Positions 1 through 10,915 of a stretch of 33,362 nt of DNA are shown one piece after another. The stretch comes from Syncephalis fuscata. Lineage: Eukaryota > Zoopagomycota > Zoopagomycetes > Zoopagales > Piptocephalidaceae. Location of the stretch: contig JAHLTZ010000079.1 of assembly GCA_025786725.1 (NCBI GenBank), positions 1-33,362 of the forward strand. Direction: 5' to 3'. Within the stretch, counting starts at the first letter, position 1. Each line of letters begins with the position of its first letter. The notes under the pieces are model-generated. The model saw nothing but the letters and a program-made list of their open reading frames with translations, searched no databases and was not told the origin of the DNA. The position numbers were made by a program, and so were the translations under genes.

Positions 1-54
1 TGTGGCAGTGCCAGTCACATAAATAATAGCATGCCATTAACAATAGTAGTAATC

Positions 55-135
55 TAATAACTGTACTTGATAATATCCGCGCAATTAAACTAGACACTCA
101 ATCTATTGAACATGGGGCCAAGTGGTGAGTTTTAT
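55..135 (+). repeat. Solo fragment of the repeat-family terminus
   Basis: The stretch contains 'caatctattgaacatgggg' followed by 'agtggtgag', which matches the outer end of the large repeat arm that starts about 100 bp further on. No complete element is attached, so this is probably a leftover terminal fragment. The first 54 bases hold nothing I recognise. Confidence 0.45.
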
Positions 136-220
136 TGAATAGTAAATTATTCAACTATACTATGATTGGTGTTAAATGACTATATTTAATGGTATTTGTA
201 CATTTGAACTACACATCCAA

Positions 221-3200
221 TCTATTGAACATGATGATGGATGGTGAGTGACGTTAATTATCAAATACTCACCATCGTAGATTTGTTGTTCAGTATGCAT
301 ATACTCTCTATTCATATATATCATCCCTATTGTATACACATACTGCTATAAGCCATTCTTGACCTAATAGACATATTTTATTGTTATAGGTTTTAATTAC
401 ATATAGCTTGCTAAATGAATGAGGTGAATGAGTTAAGATTTATTAATAACAGTGCTAGAACCAAACGGACAACTGCAATAACTAGTGCATATTTAATAAC
501 CAATAAAATGATATGCAATATAACGAATATACAATATTGAACAGTAATTAGCAATGTTGAAGTTATTGAGTAGATATGCATGATCAATGAGTGGAATTAG
601 TCGACATTTATTAAGGATAAAGCCAGAACAAAATAAAAACAGTTTTGGATAAAGGAAGATTATGCAAGCATGAAATAATATGCATTAGAATAAATATACA
701 ATGGAAAGTGTATGATAATCGGTGTTGAGTTTATAGTGCATATAACGGAATGAGAGAAATGAGCATTATGTGCCAGCATTTGCGCTAAGCATTATGTGCC
801 AACATTTGCGCTATGTGCCAAGCATCTTTCGCGTAACTAACTACATTCCGTTTTATTGAACATGAAGCTGAATGCTAAATAGTAACAATTATTAAAATAT
901 TTATTCTGTGTATTCATTATCTAGTACGCATATATCATTGCTGCAGTACTATGTTATTACTGTTCACACTGTTTAATCTCTGGCTTTCTTCTCGCTTACA
1001 TACTCACCAACTCATCATTCTGCTCAATCGGTACCAAAGCCATACCAATTTACACTAACTGATTTGTCTATCAAATAGTTACACAGCACATATATGCGTA
1101 AGCAAATTAATAAAAATATTTATTATTGGTAATCAAACAAACAACAGTTCCAAGTAACGTATTGACGTTATACTATAGAATGATATAAAGCGGAATAAAT
1201 ATACAGTAAGAAACCATATAAAACAATATTAAAGTTGTAGTGCATATAACGCAATGAGTGGAATGAGTAAAGTATATTGGAACATATAAACAATAGAATG
1301 TGTTTAGTATATCATACGATGATATATAGTAGTGTAGGATATAATGGAATGATATAGGTGAATAGAGGATATATGCATACTGGATAATAATATACACTGA
1401 TGAGTACTTGATGATTGACGTCACTCACCACCCATCGTCATGTTCAATAGCAAGAAAGTTTAACTTAAATGTATAAATATTATCAAATACAGTCATTTGA
1501 CCACTAAATCACATTAAATATTAATAAATTATTAAATAGCAGTAATAGAAATATTTAATTTAATTAGCAAAATAAAGCACTTGTATTTTATTTAAATATT
1601 TAGTATGATGTAGTTGTATTGAATACAATTGATTGTAATATGTTAATATTTGCAAAAGAAAACGTTACCTTTATTTAGTTGACAAAATTACATAACACTA
1701 ATATAATAATACAAACCAAGTAACTAGTGGCGCATTGTGGCCTTGTTCTTGCTGAATTTAACTATTTTTTGGATCTATATCAGTTAAAATAAAATAAGTA
1801 AACTAGCATGCAAATTAACCGCCGCAATAATGTTTGTTGAGCAATTACACTGATATGAATTCAGAACAGCTGTTGGTCATAGCCACAAAACACAAGTTCC
1901 TTTGCCTTCTGCAGTGAGCATGACCAAGACTACTAGCGCGCATAAACTATTCAACCAACTGCACCCATCACTACTATTCCCTGCATGATCATGGAGGCAG
2001 TTTGTATACGTTGTATTGTATAAATCCTATGCACTTTCATGCAAGTTCCAGATAGCGGAAGCTGTATAAACAACATAGCTTTATCACCACTTCCATATTG
2101 AATTTAGCACAGGTGATATCTCCAAGCAGAGACTATATATTGCATATACTCCCAAATACCATCAATGCAATTACAACAGGCAAACACATAGCAATAACCA
2201 TATTCGCTATTCAGAAGTCTAATCAGCTAAGTGTGATCTAACACCGTTCGCAGCATGCTGGAATGCATCCGCAAAATCATATAGTGTCTAGTTGACTATA
2301 TATCTCTCGATGTTCAACATAGCTAACAGAGTGACTGTATTGCACTGCGCACACACTAGTTTACTTATCTTAAATATGCCAAATAATGAGCAGCAGCGAT
2401 CCTGTAATCATTAGACGTCCAGCGAGTGCAAAGCATATTAAACAACTAATGACAGTAAGAGCGAATGAGTGTAGCGTATGTCCAGTGGTAAAGAGTAGAA
2501 AGAGAAGATAAAAAGGCAATGCTGGTTTAGAGGAGTGGTAAAGTTTGCTTATATACTGCGGCAATAGCGGAAAATGTCGTAATAAAACATGAGTCACCTG
2601 AAACCATATATGACCAATATACTACGTAATTACTCGTAGTCTTCCATATAAATGGCCATCATCACTCTAGTAGGAATCTTAGTATACGTACCTGTTAGTT
2701 TAGTATGCGGTAAGCCATTTATCTTCTTGTCTAAAAAGCACTCTGCTCACCTATTGTATAAAGAATCTTTGCTACTATCCACCATATTAGCCAAACACTA
2801 ATATCAGCAAGATCTTTACAGTGCGATAAACTGATGGATTAAATCTAGGTTACACGATTTAACCAATTAAGCGTAAAAATGATTTACACTAAACTTTACA
2901 TATAGCATAGCAAGTAGCTCTGTTTATTCAGTAATATCAATTATGACTTTATTTTAAAGCAATGCTGACCATTTATATAGCCATAACATAATTAAATGGC
3001 ATCGGTATCTAGCCAGTAGTTTATGACAAGCACTAATGCAATAGATTTCAAAGTTTTAAAATACGTTGTAATTTATCAAGTTTATTTGATGTAATTAAAA
3101 GTAGTAATAAAATGATCAGTAATATCTACAACTGCAGTGCTAGTGATTCTATACTTAGCTATCCTATTTAAATAGTTATAAAGTATTCCATAAATAATAT

Positions 3201-4098
3201 TAAAATCATTTGTATTAAGTCTATGAGTAAAATGAATTGAGTTGTGCAAATAATGCAGATAACAATAAACAGACAGTCTCTAAATGTAACGCACCATTAT
3301 TAGAACTGATAATACTATAAAGTAACAAGGAAAACATAAATGGCTGTGTTGAATTTATAGCTACGTGATTCAAGATTTATAACCAATAAGACTAACAACA
3401 AATTAGCAACAGGGTTTAATAGAATGTAGCCAGCAGAGTATACAATGATATAAGACAAGCTGAATGAACAGCAAGAGGAGTGTGAGTGTGAGTGATAAAG
3501 CTATAATGTGCATGTATGGAAAAATAAAATGAGTTGATATTTACAACGAATAAGGCTAGCGATAAACAGGCAATAGCTTGAGTAGCGCGTATTTACTATA
3601 CAATAAAACGACATAGAATAGAATGAATATACAAGGAAAAGTGTACGATTAGCAATGTTGAAGTTATTGAGCATATATGCATGAACAGATGAGCAGAATT
3701 AGTCGACATTTATTAAGGATAAAGCTAAAACAAAAATAAAAGCAGTTTTGGATAAAAGAAGACTGTATGCGGACAGAATAATATATAAAATGATAAATGT
3801 ACGATAAGAAAGCATATAAACCGATGTTAAGGTTATAGTGCGTATAGCATAATGAGTAGAATGAGTAAAGTACACTAAAGTATATAAACAATAGAATGTG
3901 TTTAGTATGGAATAGAATGATATATAGTAGTGTAGGATATAATGAGAATGATATAGATGAATAGAAAATATATGTATACTGGATATATGCATACTGAATA
4001 ATAAATCTACAATGATGAGTATTTGATAATTGATGTCATTCACCACTTAGCTACACGTTCAATAGATTGGATGTTATTAAAAATAGTCATTTAACACT
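221..4098 (-). repeat. Left arm of a large inverted repeat (composite non-coding element)
   Basis: This whole stretch is the reverse complement of 19820-25441 apart from the minisatellite. For example 2370-2597 mirrors 21316-21540 and 1173-1424 mirrors 22479-22730. In stretches compared by eye the copies look about 97% identical, with scattered transitions and small indels (one copy lacks 3 bp near 2580). Both outer edges carry the same inverted motif: 'ctattgaacatgatgatgg' at 222-240 and, reversed, 'acgttcaatagattgg' near 4059-4074, the latter extended by a 'gtgttaaatgacta' motif. A third, internal terminus lies at about 1425-1545 and a degenerate one at about 845-935. No reading frame over 115 codons and no transposase, integrase or reverse transcriptase motif was seen, so if mobile it is non-autonomous. 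Homology to the other arm stops at these edges. Confidence 0.9.
762..824 (-). repeat. Short (about 2-copy) allele of the 26-bp minisatellite
   Basis: About two units of 'gcattatgtgccagcatttg' + 'cgctaa', reverse complement of the 26-bp unit that forms a ~70-copy array at the matching place in the right arm (23082-24897). The same flanks are present on both sides ('gcatctttcgcgtaactaac' on one side, 'tataacggaatgagagaaat' on the other), so this is the same locus in an unexpanded or contracted state. Confidence 0.85.
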
Positions 4099-4190
4099 AA
4101 ATAATGTTAATTATTAATAATCTGTTTGCTGTATATCGCTAATTATCCTAATTATAAAATTATATAACAATGCATTATTTTGCTAAATGA

Positions 4191-4342
4191 TCTGCTCACT
4201 GTTGCACTGTATCATTTAGATGACTATTTGTAAATACAAATAAATATACTATAATTGCTTATTCAATCTGCTCACTGTTGCACTATATCATTTAGATGAC
4301 TATTTGTAAATACAAATAAATATACTATAATTGCTTATTCAA
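4191..4342 (+). repeat. 76-bp tandem duplication
   Basis: Two adjacent 76-bp copies (4191-4266 and 4267-4342), each starting 'tctgctcactgttgcact' and ending 'ttgcttattcaa'. I see one difference, g versus a, in 'gcactgtatc' / 'gcactatatc'. It lies between the left repeat arm and the 3' end of the DUF2045 gene. The flanking sequence to 4539 is AT-rich and shows nothing else. Confidence 0.9.
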
Positions 4343-4539
4343 TATTCAATATTTCAACACAAAGCATAAACATGACTAACTGTCAACATAGCTTTACTTA
4401 CAAGCAGCTAATTTAATAGCACATCTGCTCTACTGTATTTCTATAAATAAAACTATATATAATACGACTAATTTATAGGAGAAATAGAAATTTATGTGAC
4501 ATATAATGTACATGATCAAGCATTTGATAATAAGAAAAA

Positions 4540-6095
4540 CTAACGCGAATTCTTCGCTGATGCGTGTTTCCAGACGGCCATTAAATCACTATAGCAATAT
4601 TATTATCCGTTAAATTTAATTAGTATAGAACACGATAACTTACGTCACAACACTAGTCCATGGCACGTTAACAAATGTCATACAGCATTGTAGACTGTCA
4701 TAGACAACAGGTTCTGGATGCTCATTAAGTGCAATACGTTTTAACGATTGGAAAAACGACGCAGCAGAATTAGGTCGAACAAACGGCGCAAATGGGCTTT
4801 CTGATCGTTTAGGATAATAATCCTCTGGTGAGGCGTATTCTTTGTGCTCGGAGTACTGCTGATTCTCAGCACCATGGACATCATAGCCGGTAATAGCAAC
4901 TTGAGCATGACCTTTACCGCCAGGACCACGCATCATAATAAACTCGGTTAGTGGTGGATCATTGCCAGTAGTTAACCGAAAACGACGATTAATTTTCGGT
5001 GCTGTTTTACGCTTATAATTGTCCATTAGTGCGGCAAAACTAGCTGCACCTTGAAATAAAGTAACTTTATAGTTGCTATTGCCATCCTGTGATACACGCC
5101 GACCATTTAATGCTGATAATGCAGCATCTGTGCCGCCTGACGCATCAAATCTTGTATTATTGTTATTATTGTTGTTGTTATTGTCGCTACTACTATTATT
5201 ATAGTGTGAAGTAGTTGCCGGTACCATGGCTGATAATTCAACACATAAATATTCTCCATCACGTACTACTAATTGCTCAAATGCGTCTTCAAAGTCTTCA
5301 ACTACATAGTAGATGAGTGGCCAGGAACATTCCCAGCTTCTTTCCTTTTCATTGACGCTCGATTTTGTAGGCATTGCATACACACTTCGACTTACACGAC
5401 GTGTTGTTTGAATCATACTACTTCGACGTCCCGTGGGCGAAGCTGCTTCAACATTACGTTTACAAACCGCCACTGTTAGCTTTACAGGCACCTATGTCAA
5501 GGTTGAAGGATTAATACCAACTGAGCTGATACACAACTATCTTCTAACTTACTTGAACGATAAGATTAAGAAAAAATGTTTCTTTCCAAAGAACAATATC
5601 ATTATCAAGATGCGGCATTGGATTAGGCTGCGTTTGACGTCGTTTAACAAACACCGGATCTGCATTATCTTCAAGGGTTTGTCGATGGGTAAATACAGAA
5701 GATGGTCGTGAAGAAGATAGACTTGCACGATCATCATGCATAGCATCTCGTTCATCAGGTTGATCAACGGCTTTACGTACGAAAAATAGTAAGTCATCGG
5801 TATCAGGATCGTTGTAATCTACGAAATACTCGCGAAAAAGATTTTTCCATCTAGATATACACAATTTAATACAAGCCGGCCACGGATACTATGTGGCTAA
5901 CTACCTTGGATCGACTAAATCAGGATCGCCTTCGACTATTTGACCATAAAGCGATTTACTAGATTGCCGGTGCCGAATAATACGTGAGTCTGGATCACCG
6001 CTAGCATGTTTTCCGCTAGCCAATTGTGCCACCGTCATAGGTGGCGTAAGCGACTCTGTCTCCAGCCGTTGAAGAATATTACCCAAAGTACGCAT
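4540..6095 (-). CDS. KIAA0930/DUF2045 family protein
   Basis: Four exons on the minus strand: 6095-5905, 5850-5553, 5491-4644 and 4588-4540. The introns are 54, 61 and 55 bp with donors GTAGTT, GTAAGT and GTAAGT. The spliced length is 1386 nt (461 aa), with frame kept at every junction. Family signatures in order are RWKNLFREYFVDY, DDLLFFVRK, ETFFLNLIVQ running across a junction into VPVKLTVAVCKR, WPLIYYVVEDFEDAFEQLVV, EYLCVELSA, VTLFQGAASF, FIMMRGPGGKGHAQVAI and the C-terminal FVNVPWTSVVTDLM, matching animal KIAA0930 in order. Function is unknown in the family. The start is the first in-frame ATG (MRTLGNILQRL); further upstream there is only a TTG. Oddities are an Asn-rich run from an AAC/AAT microsatellite inside exon 3 and a 49-nt last exon that is needed to reach the family's true C-terminus. 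Confidence 0.88.
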
Positions 6096-7368
6096 GATTA
6101 GCGTCAAATAGTTAGATTGTCAAGAGTGGTAATAATAAACTAATAAGCTGTTAAAGTCTTATTCGTCTAATGATGAAATAGCAAAGGCGCTATAATATCC
6201 CCCAAAACAAACCGGAAACTAAAAGCGAAACGAGATTAACTATGGCGTAGTTGCACTTCAAGATGGCTATAGAATAACAATAGAAAGTCGACGAGATGAT
6301 ACAACAAAGGTACAAGTAATAAAAAACAACCAGGTAGACCCATAAAGACACCGTTTTATTTTGAGCACAGGTAGATACTAATCCATAATTAAACTTAACT
6401 AAAATTTTCTTTTGATGCCTAATAGTACAATTATTTTTTATTGCTTTCACTTCCTAATACGCATTACAACCATTTTAATAAATAAATTAAAAATTAATTA
6501 CACTCACTCTGTTATTTAATAATATGTTATGTGGCAATGGCATCGATCTTTTTTACTAAACTTACTACTTTATCAGTAGCATGTCCTATAATAATGACTT
6601 ATATTTGGTAGTAAACTTTTTTTCTATTTATTTACTCTTTTATTGCATTTACTATTTTATTAATAATACATACATTTATATGTTTGAATAAATTGAATCA
6701 ACGTGTAGAAACAACATAGCTACTGATAAAACAATAACTTTTGTTAATAGTTATATAACAATATAAAGTAAAACGAATGGACAAAAGATATTATATGAAT
6801 AATGATAATAATAAACCAATGTCTTACCAAATATAATTGTTAATAAATAAGCAGCTTTTATCAATGGTGTTTAATTATAAACAATAGAATAATAAAAGTA
6901 GAAATTATAGTATTAGAACTAAACCATGTATATCGCAATCAATATAATGCGCAAGGTGTATTAAAGTTTATAACAAATAGAATATATCTAACGTATAATA
7001 AAATGATATATACTATAATAAATATACAATTAAGATTATATTAATAAATGCTAATATATGTTTACTGACTAAAAATAATAATTAACTAATATATACCAAT
7101 ATTTGTTAAAATATATACTTAATAATAAAACGAGTGTGATATAGTAACTAAACTTTATAATAAATATTAGTAAATATACATTGTTAAATAGCATAATTAG
7201 TTTGCAATCTTTCTGCTATAATAGTATTTATATTATATCCTAAATCTATCAGAGAATATACCCAACTAATTAAAACATAAGCAAACTTATTTTTAACAAA
7301 TTTTAAATTTGGGTTTTGATTTATATAACAAATACTGCTAAAAATTTCAGTGCTCAGATTTGAGCTAT
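6096..7368. other. AT-rich intergenic region with possible degenerate repeat copy
   Basis: No gene is supported here. The stretch serves as the upstream region of the DUF2045 gene and of tRNA-Trp. Between about 6890 and 7210 the order of motifs ('aataaaatgatat' then 'aatatacaatt', and again 'ttaataataaaac') resembles an internal block of the large repeat (about 430-540 and 3590-3640), so an old decayed copy is likely but not certain. An 86-codon minus-strand frame at 6190-6450 has no recognisable features. Confidence 0.5.
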
Positions 7369-7440
7369 GGGGGATTGGCGCAATGGTAGCGCGTTCGTCT
7401 CCAAAGCGAAAGGTTGTGTGTTCGAATCACTCATTCCCCA
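7369..7440 (+). tRNA. trnW(CCA): tRNA-Trp (anticodon CCA)
   Basis: A full intronless cloverleaf folds. The acceptor stem GGGGGAT/ATTCCCC has one G-T pair, the D stem is GCGC/GCGC with loop AATGGTA, and the anticodon stem is TTCGT/GCGAA with loop CTCCAAA. The anticodon CCA is at 7401-7403. The T arm is GTGTG/CACTC with loop TTCGAAT and has one T-T mismatch. Position 73 is A. Internal A box (TGGCGCAATGG) and B box (GTTCGAATC) promoter elements are present. CCA decodes UGG, so the charged amino acid should be tryptophan. Confidence 0.95.
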
Positions 7441-7443
7441 TTC

Positions 7444-7448
7444 TTTTT
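7444..7448 (+). terminator. RNA polymerase III T-run terminator
   Basis: A TTTTT run starts four bases after the discriminator base of the tRNA, the usual place for Pol III termination. Confidence 0.8.
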
Positions 7449-7700
7449 GCTCCGTTTGTGTTCTATTTTGCTAATTAAACTATGTTTATTCTTTTGTTCA
7501 GTCGCGATGGGACATGTAGGCACGCGTGCAAGTGGTTTAGTTTTTAATACGCTAGCAATCTATATGCTATAGGGGGGATCATTTGTAGTGCTGACATTAA
7601 ATAGTAATTTAAATAGGCTGTTTATTCATTCTTTCACCAGTATTCGTCACAGTACGTCTTTCAATTTTGTTATTCTTGCCACTTTTCATCAATCGTCGTT

Positions 7701-8705
7701 ATGGCCTCGCACAATCCGTTTGATGACGAGGAGGATCTTATTGTATCCAATACAGATGATCCCTTTGCCGATCCATCGATTGCCAACGCGCTACGATCGA
7801 CAACGATAGAATTATCGTCAACAACAACGACGTCGCAGTCGCAGCCGTTGATGACGCCGACGGCGCTCAACTTTACACCTTCGCCTACGAAATCGGCCCA
7901 GAACGGGACGATTGACTCGCGCGAGGCCGAGCTTCGTCGTCGCGAGCAAGAACTGGCAGAAAGGGAGCATCGACTGCGCGAAGAGGCAGAAGCTATTCGC
8001 AATGCACCTGGTGTTCTACGCCCACCTAACTTTCCCTTCTTTTATCCGCTCATCTACCTCGACATTGACGTTGAAATCCCAGAAAGTGAACGTTCTATTG
8101 TGCGTCTATTGTTCCGTTCCTGGCTGGCCACGGTAGGCACGCTATTATGGAACGCGATTGCCTGCTTCCTTATACTAGTATCGCACGCCAACGGTGTCAC
8201 GACTGGTGCCAGTGATTTCGGCGTAGCATTTATGTACTGCTTCACCATTACGGCTGCCTCCTTTTTCCTATGGTACCGGCCTATCTACAATGGATATATG
8301 AAAGAGCGATCGATGTATTACTGTAAGTTAATTGTAATTGTTTAGTAATATTTTTATTAATAATATACAATTAATATAGACATTTTTTTCATATTTAATG
8401 GATTTCATATTGGATTCCAGTACTATATGACTATTGGCATTCCATCATCTGGTTCTGCTGGTATTATCAATACTATTTCGATGATGAGTGACGGTAAAGT
8501 CGTTGCATCTATCTTTGGTATCATTGCTTCGGTATTATGGGGAGTTGGAGGCACATTTTCGCTCTACTTGTATCGCAAGGTCCATCACCATTACCGAATG
8601 CAAGGACATACATTTGCCGATGCTAAAGGCGATGCCTTCCAGACCATGGCCACTAGCAGTCTAAGCGGTGGATATAATCGTACACAAGCTAGTAATAATG
8701 TGTAG
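7701..8705 (+). CDS. Secretory carrier-associated membrane protein (SCAMP)
   Basis: Two exons, 7701-8322 and 8380-8705, are joined over a 57-bp GTAAGT...TAG intron. The product is 315 aa. SCAMPs are four-pass membrane proteins of trans-Golgi, recycling endosomes and secretory vesicles. The N-terminus has an NPF motif at residues 5-7 (an EH-domain ligand in this family) within acidic sequence. A Glu/Arg-rich coiled coil follows at about 72-100. Then come PPNFPFFYPLIYLDI and four hydrophobic spans at roughly 142-162, 172-190, 208-228 and 250-275. Between spans 2 and 3 lies WYRPIYNGYM, the conserved cytosolic loop of SCAMPs. The intron falls inside the third span and joining it restores the YYYIFFIFNGFHIGFQ segment. 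The start MASHNPFDDEE is the first ATG and gives the standard N-terminus. The gene is convergent with the SCP2 gene; poly-A signal just downstream. Confidence 0.93.
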
Positions 8706-8817
8706 CATCATAGCCAGGCACGTGTATGATGATGTCAATTATCCAGTCTGCGTGCAGGCACGCTAAAGACACGTTATTTTACTTTAGCAGTAGATTGAAT
8801 GTGCCAAACATTAATTC

Positions 8818-8823
8818 AATAAA
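8818..8823 (+). promoter_or_regulatory. Poly-A signal AATAAA of the SCAMP gene
   Basis: AATAAA lies 113 bases after the SCAMP stop codon and before the convergent SCP2 stop at 8889-8891. Assignment to SCAMP is by position. Confidence 0.55.
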
Positions 8824-8888
8824 TATGTGTTTTAAAACCAATTTAATGATGAATAAGTTTATTACTCCGATTAGAAAGCAAAAAGTAT

Positions 8889-9254
8889 TTACAGCTTAGA
8901 AGCTGGTGGAGCTAGTTGGGCGAGGACTTTGTCTAACTTCATGGCCGTCATCATATTGCCCTTGATCTTAATGATACCCTTCATAAAAGCCTGTTGACCC
9001 TTTAGTTTACCGCTGGCCAGCTCGACGAATGGCTTCTCGTCAACGCTGATGGTAATATCTGACTTGGCGGCAGCGCCTTCTGCGGACGATCCCTTGCCGT
9101 CCTTTAGGTTAAGCGTGTGCTTCACCTGTCCTCCTGCTGTTTTGACGTCAAAAACGAAGATGGCTTTGGTATCTTTAACCAACTTTTCACGATCGCTGTC
9201 GGGCAAAGACGCAAGACCGGCGTCAAATTGCTTGAAAATAGCGGTTGCAGACAT
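8889..9254 (-). CDS. SCP2: Peroxisomal sterol-carrier-protein-2 (SCP2) domain protein
   Basis: A single exon of 121 aa, about the size of a stand-alone SCP2 domain such as the fungal oleate-induced PXP-18/POX18 type. SCP2 domains bind fatty acyl-CoAs and other lipids in a hydrophobic tunnel. Visible family features are IFVFDVKTAGGQVKHTLNLK, then DITISVDEKPFVELASGKL, then GQQAFMKGIIKIKGNMMTAM and LDKVLAQL. The protein ends in Ser-Lys-Leu, a canonical PTS1 signal, so it should be imported into peroxisomes and probably serves beta-oxidation or lipid transfer. The start at 9254 (MSATAIFKQF) is chosen over the upstream ATG (9287) because it fits the family N-terminus and the upstream extension would add an unrelated hydrophobic stretch. 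Confidence 0.92.
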   Translation of the reverse strand: MSATAIFKQFDAGLASLPDSDREKLVKDTKAIFVFDVKTAGGQVKHTLNLKDGKGSSAEGAAAKSDITISVDEKPFVELASGKLKGQQAFMKGIIKIKGNMMTAMKLDKVLAQLAPPASKL

Positions 9255-9436
9255 GATGATAGTAATAGGAGCTGAGTATGAAAACAATTGAGTTGATCAA
9301 ATAGAACTAGAAGGAAAGAAGAGTATTTATTATTTGTGGAGTGTGTTGTCGTCTAACGTCATCCTTTAATACTTTGTTGGTTGATCTACTCACACACACA
9401 TGATGTAAACGGCATTACCACGTTGTTATTGCCGAA

Positions 9437-9604
9437 TCACGTGAAGGCTAAATTAGACCATTGGGTCGCGACCACAAGACCGAATATCATTGCAAGTTTC
9501 CAGGTTACTTCCAGTGGTGATAGATCTGCTAGAAGTGAGGCGGCACCTGCACAAACTGTACACATAATGGCTATAATAGTAAAAGAGGGGTTGGTAATAA
9601 GTGT

Positions 9605-9649
<45 letters not shown>

Positions 9650-10742
9650 CAATAATAATAGTAACAAAAATGAGATTAATAATAAAGTGATCAATAATAG
9701 TAAAGAAATAGTATTGATAATAATGATAGATTAATACATCAAATTAATTAATACAATGTTTATCATTGTATAAATGTATGATAACCTACCACCAGCATTA
9801 CTTAAGCCAAAGGTAGTACCACGATAGACAAGAAGTCGACCACTATCTGGCAATGCATCCTTGCCACGCTCGTCAAAGATAATAAGCTGGTAACGACCAT
9901 ATTCTAAAAGTGGGCCCGACTTTGCATCATCCCATGTGTTTGTATCCCATTTATATTCAGTTGTATCGCCGGATATGTTCGCGGCAAGTGTTACTTGGTG
10001 GCGATCAGGACCGGCAACAAGTATAGTCAGGTTTTTTGGTGGAAAGCGAAGATTATCATCGTACTTCCATTTAAACGTAATAGTTTCACCTAGACGATAG
10101 CGTGGTGTATAATTCTCTCTAGCCTGTGGCTCTGTCATAACAAGTCGACCAGGCGGATGAGATGGATCCATAGTGTCGGCTAGATTGAGCTTTTCGCTGC
10201 TATTACCGCTAGTGCTACTGCTGTCAATATCAGTTAGATTATGTTTTTTACCGTTAAATATAGCTTTTGAATCCATATCCGCTGTTTTATTACTTGATGA
10301 ACTACTACTTTCATTACTTGTATTATGACGATCTGCTTCACTTGTCGCTTCTTTACTATTGCCATTCGCTTTACTCTTGCCATTATTTGATTCTTTTTTA
10401 TCTTTCTCTTCTACTGATGTGCTGTTCGATGATGGCGGTGTCGACTTATCCAAATCACTAGACCTGGACGAAGATGCTACTGTTTCTTTAGTATGTCCTA
10501 CTGATCCATGGCCATTGGAATCCGTGTTCATAGTATTATTATTATTATGGTTATTATTATTCGATGTATTGACATCTATATTATTTTAATATTTAACATT
10601 TATTATATTAATTGTATTTACCTCGACGGACTATAACTACACCATCATAAACGTTAGAAATTGATGTAGAGGTACATAATGTAGCATAAATTGTATACGT
10701 GATAGCAACTAATAGCCAACAATAGAATGTATATCTATGCAT
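9437..10742 (-). CDS. Secreted Ser/Asn-rich membrane protein, DUF7137-like
   Basis: Three exons: 10742-10622, 10575-9790 and 9570-9437. The introns are 46 and 219 bp (donors GTAAAT and GTAGGT). The spliced length is 1041 nt, 346 aa. Exon 1 encodes a hydrophobic signal peptide starting MHRYTFYCWLLVAITYTIYA. Next is a long low-complexity Ser/Asn/Lys region, as expected for a glycosylated wall-proximal stalk. A compact domain follows (PRYRLGETITFKWKYDD, NLTILVAGPDRHQVTLA, YKWDTNTWDD, YGRYQLIIFDERG). Exon 3 supplies the CTVCAGAASLLADL motif and a final hydrophobic segment (KLAMIFGLVVATQWSNLAF). This order of signal peptide, Ser-rich stalk, beta domain, CxxC and C-terminal anchor matches my memory of the fungal DUF7137 family; a search should confirm it. 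The second intron is enlarged by an AAT microsatellite. Role unknown, probably cell surface. Confidence 0.8.
9608..9660. repeat. AAT microsatellite inside an intron
   Basis: An almost pure (AAT)n tract with two interruptions (AACAAC). Read on the minus strand it lies in the second intron (9571-9789) of the DUF7137-like gene and accounts for part of that intron being 219 bp rather than the 46-76 bp normal here. Read as protein it would be a Leu or Asn run, but the splice sites exclude it. Confidence 0.9.
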
Positions 10743-10915
10743 GTTATTGATACTTTACTAATAACGTGGATAACATATGAAAAGAAAATACGATGTCCAG
10801 CAACTTTACTATTATAGTAGTCGTGTTTTATATAACATCTTAATCATAAACAATAGTTCAAAGGGGTACTGACAATGGAAGGAGAAGGCGATAACAACAA
10901 ATGTGACTTATTTTA

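Noticed and set aside
3699-4046. 115-codon minus-strand frame rich in Ile, Tyr, Leu and Ser, with relatives at 19945-20190, 1173-1424 and 22479-22730
   Set aside because: It sits in the non-coding repeat, is not the same length in the two arms, and its composition is that of AT-rich DNA. No domain motif is present.
6190-6450. 86-codon minus-strand frame with hydrophobic segments
   Set aside because: AT-rich, no homologue recognised, and it lies in the upstream region of the DUF2045 gene.
9381-9734. Plus-strand frame with a long Asn run
   Set aside because: It is the reverse of the last exon and AAT-rich intron of the DUF7137-like gene on the minus strand.
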